DNA of 64,000 nt from positions 301,775 to 365,774 of the forward strand of contig NW_006496807.1 in assembly GCF_000471905.2 (NCBI RefSeq), given 5' to 3'. The notes under the pieces were generated by a model. That model was not told the DNA's origin, searched no databases, and saw only the letters and a program-made list of their open reading frames with translations. The position numbers and the translations under genes are program-made. The DNA is from Amborella trichopoda. Its lineage: Eukaryota; Streptophyta; Magnoliopsida; Amborellales; Amborellaceae. Positions 59,851-64,000 of this stretch are shown here, piece by piece; the first letter of the stretch is position 1, and every line of letters starts with the position of its first letter.

Positions 59851-62800
59851 TTGAGGGGATTCTGGATGATCAATTTCACAAAAAATTGTTGAACATCAAA
59901 CATAAACTGATCGTTTGGAAGAAAGAAAATAATTTGATATCAAAGCAAAAATTGAGGATGGTATTTTAATCTAGCAGTCTCTTCTGGATTGATGTTCGAA
60001 ACTGAAAGAGTTGGATGATTTTCAGATATCAGAGAAAATTTATTGTAAGTAAAGGTCTAGATCCACGTTGCTGAAAGAAGGGGACCTTAATACCAAGTTC
60101 TTTCATGTGATTGTCAGTGCAAGAAGAAAGGCAGAATGATATCTCTGGATTAACCATTCCTAGGATTGGATTTAGAGAATGATTCTGCAATGGAACTAGC
60201 ACTCATAAATCACTTTAAGAAGGCTTTTATAAAGGAAGTCAAATTTACTCCTAAGTTAGACAGAGTACCCTTCAAAGTGTTGTCTATTGAGATGAAGTGT
60301 CATCTGGAGATTGATGTTACTCTTGAGTAGCTGCAGAAGGTAGTGTTTATGATGCCAGGTGATAAAACGCTTGGACCTGATGGTTTCCTTTTAGCTTTCT
60401 TTCATAAATTTTGGAACTTCGTTAAAAGGGAATTGATGAAGTTAGTTAGAGGCTTCATGATTAGATGGTATATTTCTAAAGGGGTAAATTCTACCATTTT
60501 TATTTTGATCCCTAAGAAATCGATGACATCTGAAATCTCAGATATTAGACCGATAAGCTTACTTGCGAGCCTAGATAAAATAATTGTTAAAGTGTTGGCA
60601 TCGCATCTAAAAGTTGTCCTTCCTCTCATCATTTCTAGTACGTGGTCTGGATTTATTCAGGATCGCCAAATTATTAACAGTGTGTTGGTAGCGTAAGATT
60701 GTATCCATTCTAGAGTGATGAGTAAAAGGCTTGGAATTATGCTAAAGTTAGATATGAAAAAGGGATACCATAAAGTGGAGTGGGGAGCTCTGTTAAATTT
60801 TTTGAAGATCATAGGGTTTGGATATAGATGGAGAAGTTTGATTTTTTATTGTCTAACCTATGCTCATTTTTCAGTGTTATTTAAGGAGAGTCCCATTAGT
60901 TTCTTCAATGCTTCTAGAGGACTTCGTCAAGGGGATCCTCTTTCTTCCTTTTTATTTATCGTCTATGCTAAATGTTTTAGCTTGATGATTAGTAAGGTGG
61001 AAACTTTAGGTCATTTCTCCGGTTTTTAAGATCTTAAACTCAGGTATTACGATTTCACATCTACAAGATGATACTCTAATATTTCATGATGCTGAGTTTT
61101 TTCAAGTGAAGAATATTGCTAGATTTTTAGAATGTTGTGAGGTTACCCTATGCTTGAAAGTTAATTTTCATAAACCTTCCATGATTAGTATAAATTGCAC
61201 AGAGGCCATTGTAGATAACTTGGCAAATGCTATGGGGTTTAAAGTTGCTTCCTTTCTTGTTACCTATCTTGGCTTTCCTATTTCAGATTCAAGGATTTCT
61301 ATTGCAGTTTGGAATAAAGTAATTGAAATAGTTCAACTTAAATTAGATCAATGGAAGCCTAAATACTTGTTAGGGTGACAATACTGAGATCTTGTTTGAC
61401 CAACCTTCATATCTACCAGATGTCTTTGATAAATATACCTGCATCGATCGCAAAAAAAAAAAAAAATCGAAAAGATGATGCATGATTTTATTTGGGGTTC
61501 ATGTGAAGAGGAAATAAAATTTCATTTGTTAAAATGGGATAGACTTTGCACCCTATAACAAGAATGAAGTTTGGGTATTTGAAAAATTATAACGTTTAAC
61601 AAAGCTTTGATGTGCAAATGGTGGTGGCATAGTCTCCATTTGAAGGATCGGTTTTGATACCAAGTCTTATATTCAAAATATGGCATGGACAGATATGAAC
61701 TTTGCCTTGGGGGAGGAAGGAGTAAGGATACTTCTCCTGTGTGGAGAGTTATCTTTAACTGTAGGCCTATGATTTCAGGTTACTTTAAATGGAGCTTAGG
61801 TTGTGGTGATCAAATTTCCTTTTGGCACCATAAGTAGCTAGGGGGTTATGCTTTGAAGTAAGTTTTTCTTGAGTTGTTTGGGATTGTTACTAGGCCCAAT
61901 TTAAAGGTAAATGAAGCAGTAGAAAGGAGTCAACTTATTTTGTGGAATATCGTCTTGGCTTATAGCCGGTTGAATAATGTATTGTTATCTCAATGGTTTG
62001 CACTGATAGAGATGATGGATATGGCCGAGGATGAGATGATTTGGGAGATTGAAAGTAATGGTGTTTTCTCTGTCAAATTATGTTATAATCTTTTCTTTCA
62101 TGATCGCCAGAGATGCAGTTTTGCACAAATTGCTCAAATATGGAAATGGCCCATTCCTCACAAAGTTCAAGTTTTTACTTAGTTGGTTGTGCAGGATAAA
62201 GTTTTGACTATCGATAGCTTGATCAAGAGGGGAAAAATTCTACCAAATATATGTTTGATATGCTAGGTAGATGGAGAGAATGGTGCGCATTTATTTATAC
62301 ATTGCCCTTTTACTGTGAGAATTGCTATTTGATTGTTTGGTGTTTTAGGGATAAATATGGTACTACCTCAAAATGTGGCAAGGATTGCTTCACATTAGTT
62401 CTGCCTAAGATGAGTAGAGAAGGTTGAAAGATAGCGAGAGGCGTGATCCTATGGGAGATCTAGAAGGAGAGGAATAGGAGGACGTTTGAAGGGGCTTCTA
62501 TTCCATTTGATAGATTAATTCATCTCATCAAGCTTTCTATTTGGTCGTGGCTATCAATTACTAAGGAGGTATAGGGCATCTCTCAGGTATATGTTATAGT
62601 TAATTTAAATAATCTATTCTCCCTTGGTGTTGGTAAAACTAGATCTAGATATATTTGGATTGCTCCTTCCCAAGGAAGTTTAAAGCTGAATTTTGATAGG
62701 AGCTCATTGGGAAACCCTAGGTTACCTAGGATTGGTTGTGAGATGCGGATTGCTTTAGAAATATTATATTCACATGTGCAGGCTTGATAGGTAATGCAAC

Positions 62801-63146
62801 CTTTAACTGCGCAGAATTGAGTGCTTTGCTTAGTGGATTGAAGCTTTTCATCAGTAGAGAACTTGGTAATAGCTACATGATTGAAGGTGACTCTCTTAAT
62901 GCGCTTAAATGGTGTAATAAAGATCAAAGAGTCCCATGGGAGCTACATCCTTTATGGTTGCAAATTATGGATATTGCAACTACTGTTTCGGTCTCTTTCT
63001 CTCATGTTTATCGTGAAGCTAACAATGTAGTTGATTTATTGACAAAGGATTTATCTTCTCTAGTGTCTCTTGTTGTTTCTAATAATGTAATTTTCTTTAT
63101 GTAGTTATTAATAAAAATAGTAACATTTGTCAAAAAAAAAAAAAAA
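59851..63146 (+). mobile_element. 5'-truncated L1-type LINE
   Basis: The linker before reverse transcriptase begins near 59850, followed by reverse transcriptase, the zinc-binding region and RNase H. The element ends with taacatttgtc and a 15-A tail (63132-63146). The endonuclease is missing. No target duplication could be matched, so its relation to the Gypsy 3' LTR (insertion or rearrangement) is open. Confidence 0.82.
60080..63104 (+). pseudogene. LINE ORF2 lacking YA of the YADD motif
   Basis: Readable blocks are KEGDLNTKFFHVIVSARRK (near 60080), MPGDKTLGPDGFLLAFFHKF, DIRPISLLASLDKIIVKVLA, LDMKKGYHKVEW and RGLRQGDPLSSFLFIVYAK. Then HLQDDTLIFHDAEFFQ (61061-61075 codes LQDDT): the Tyr and Ala codons of Q-Y-A-D-D-T are gone without a frameshift. 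VTYLGFPISDSRISI, the zinc-binding region IPHKVQVFT with a CLIC knuckle, and RNase H follow, the last with LKLNFDRSSLGNPRLPRIG, NCAELSALLSGLKLF, IEGDSLNALKW and HVYREANNVVDLLTKDLSSL. Stops and several frame changes are present. Confidence 0.82.
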
Positions 63147-63956
63147 AGAGGGTTGAAAGCCTGATGCAATAGACAAGGCGGCAACTATCAAGCACCATCA
63201 ACACTTACAAAGGATGAGGCACATATAAGAAAAATGTACAAAAATAAGAAAAATGTACATATGCATATGAAAAATCTTTGCCTCGTCTAATAGTAGCCTC
63301 TACATTGCTAATAAAAAATAAGAAAAATATACAATTTTTATAGCATTTTAGTTGAATATCTTATTGGAATAATGTTTTGGGAAATAATTTGGGATGAGTA
63401 TTTTAGGATACTCGTAGATTGTATATGCTCTTTTCTCTACTTTTGAAGAAAATGTAACTTCAATTTGAAATGATTTGTTAGCATAAGTACATAGTTACGG
63501 GGTGAATTTACAACATGTGGTCACAATTCTAGAGATCAAAGAGCTAAATATCCAGAAAACGAATTCTCAACATACTAATGAAAGAAAATGGACAAACACT
63601 TAATTCTTCATTTGGCACATCATTTAATACTGAAGCGTTCATAAACTATATAGAATCTTAAAGAGTGTAAGTTAAACCATGTGAGCTAGAAAAGTATGAC
63701 CTGCAACATGAAATACTCATTTACAAGAAAGGAAAAAAGAGATGGGCAACCCCACAATTCAGAGTAATTGGTTGCGAACAATCACAAATCAGAGAATGTG
63801 ACTGAAGTATAATTGGGCATAAATGATTGATTAGGAATACCAAAAGCTTACAAAAAATACAAGTTGAATTCCTATTTCCAACAAAATTAGATAAAGATCC
63901 CCCAAAGCCGATGCAAATTAGAGAAACCCAACAAAAACTGAAGGTTGTAAGACACC

Positions 63957-63991
<35 letters not shown>

Positions 63992-64000
63992 TACACAACG
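63147..64000. other. Non-coding sequence with terminal GA tract
   Basis: No gene recognised. AT-rich, with a short local repeat (ataagaaaaatgtacaaaaa and variants at 63220-63330). Confidence 0.5.
63959..63988. repeat. (GA)n microsatellite
   Basis: About 30 bases of uninterrupted GA near the window end. Confidence 0.95.

Overview
The window is nuclear DNA from a flowering plant. The evidence is spliceosomal GT-AG introns, a plant-type gamma-tubulin gene, plant retrotransposon families (L1-type LINEs with DUF4283 and RNase H domains, RTE LINEs, Copia, Gypsy), hAT relics and many CT/GA and TA microsatellites. I cannot name the species. Very long, transposon-filled introns are known from some angiosperms, so this layout does not identify a lineage. 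One assembly gap of 264 N lies at 21421-21684.

The only host gene I can support is gamma-tubulin, on the + strand. Its last five coding exons (14382-14456, 14592-14636, 14860-14988, 34574-34678, 38844-38915) encode about the last 141 residues and the stop codon. All junctions are GT-AG and phase 0. Two of the introns are huge: 19,585 bp and 4,165 bp. No earlier exon was found between 1 and 14381, so the preceding intron probably covers the start of the window. The 5' two thirds of the gene lie outside.

The rest is mostly mobile DNA. 1-14381: a 5'-truncated LINE with a 15-bp target duplication (1135-2093), a full-length but frameshifted LINE with a 16-bp target duplication (3590-10971), two hAT-type MITEs rich in CCTAGGCG, and a LINE tail. 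15-23 kb (in the large intron): minisatellites, a striking 43-bp foldback, a decayed Copia element split by a truncated RTE LINE, the assembly gap, a TIR element sitting inside a TA microsatellite, and a second RTE fragment. 23.3-32.7 kb: a three-level nest, in which a hAT transposase pseudogene is split by a deleted Gypsy-like LTR element whose 5' LTR is split by a nearly complete LINE. 37.0-38.0 kb: a TIR element carrying a 90-bp RTE relic.

Beyond the gene (39-64 kb) lie an AT-rich stretch, a LINE fragment on the minus strand (about 42.15-44.37 kb), a heavily decayed probable LTR retroelement with recurrent GGGCGACAC-type palindromes (about 44.5-52.2 kb), a chromovirus-like Gypsy element with PBS, polypurine tract and a nearly complete but mutated gag-pol (about 52.3-59.85 kb), and a LINE fragment directly abutting it (59.85-63.15 kb). 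Every element with enough sequence to judge is inactivated by stops, frameshifts or loss of catalytic residues. I saw no convincing new molecular system. The most informative signals are the nested insertion history, the conserved ATGA stop-start overlap in two LINEs, the TA-microsatellite-borne TIR element and the near-perfect foldback.
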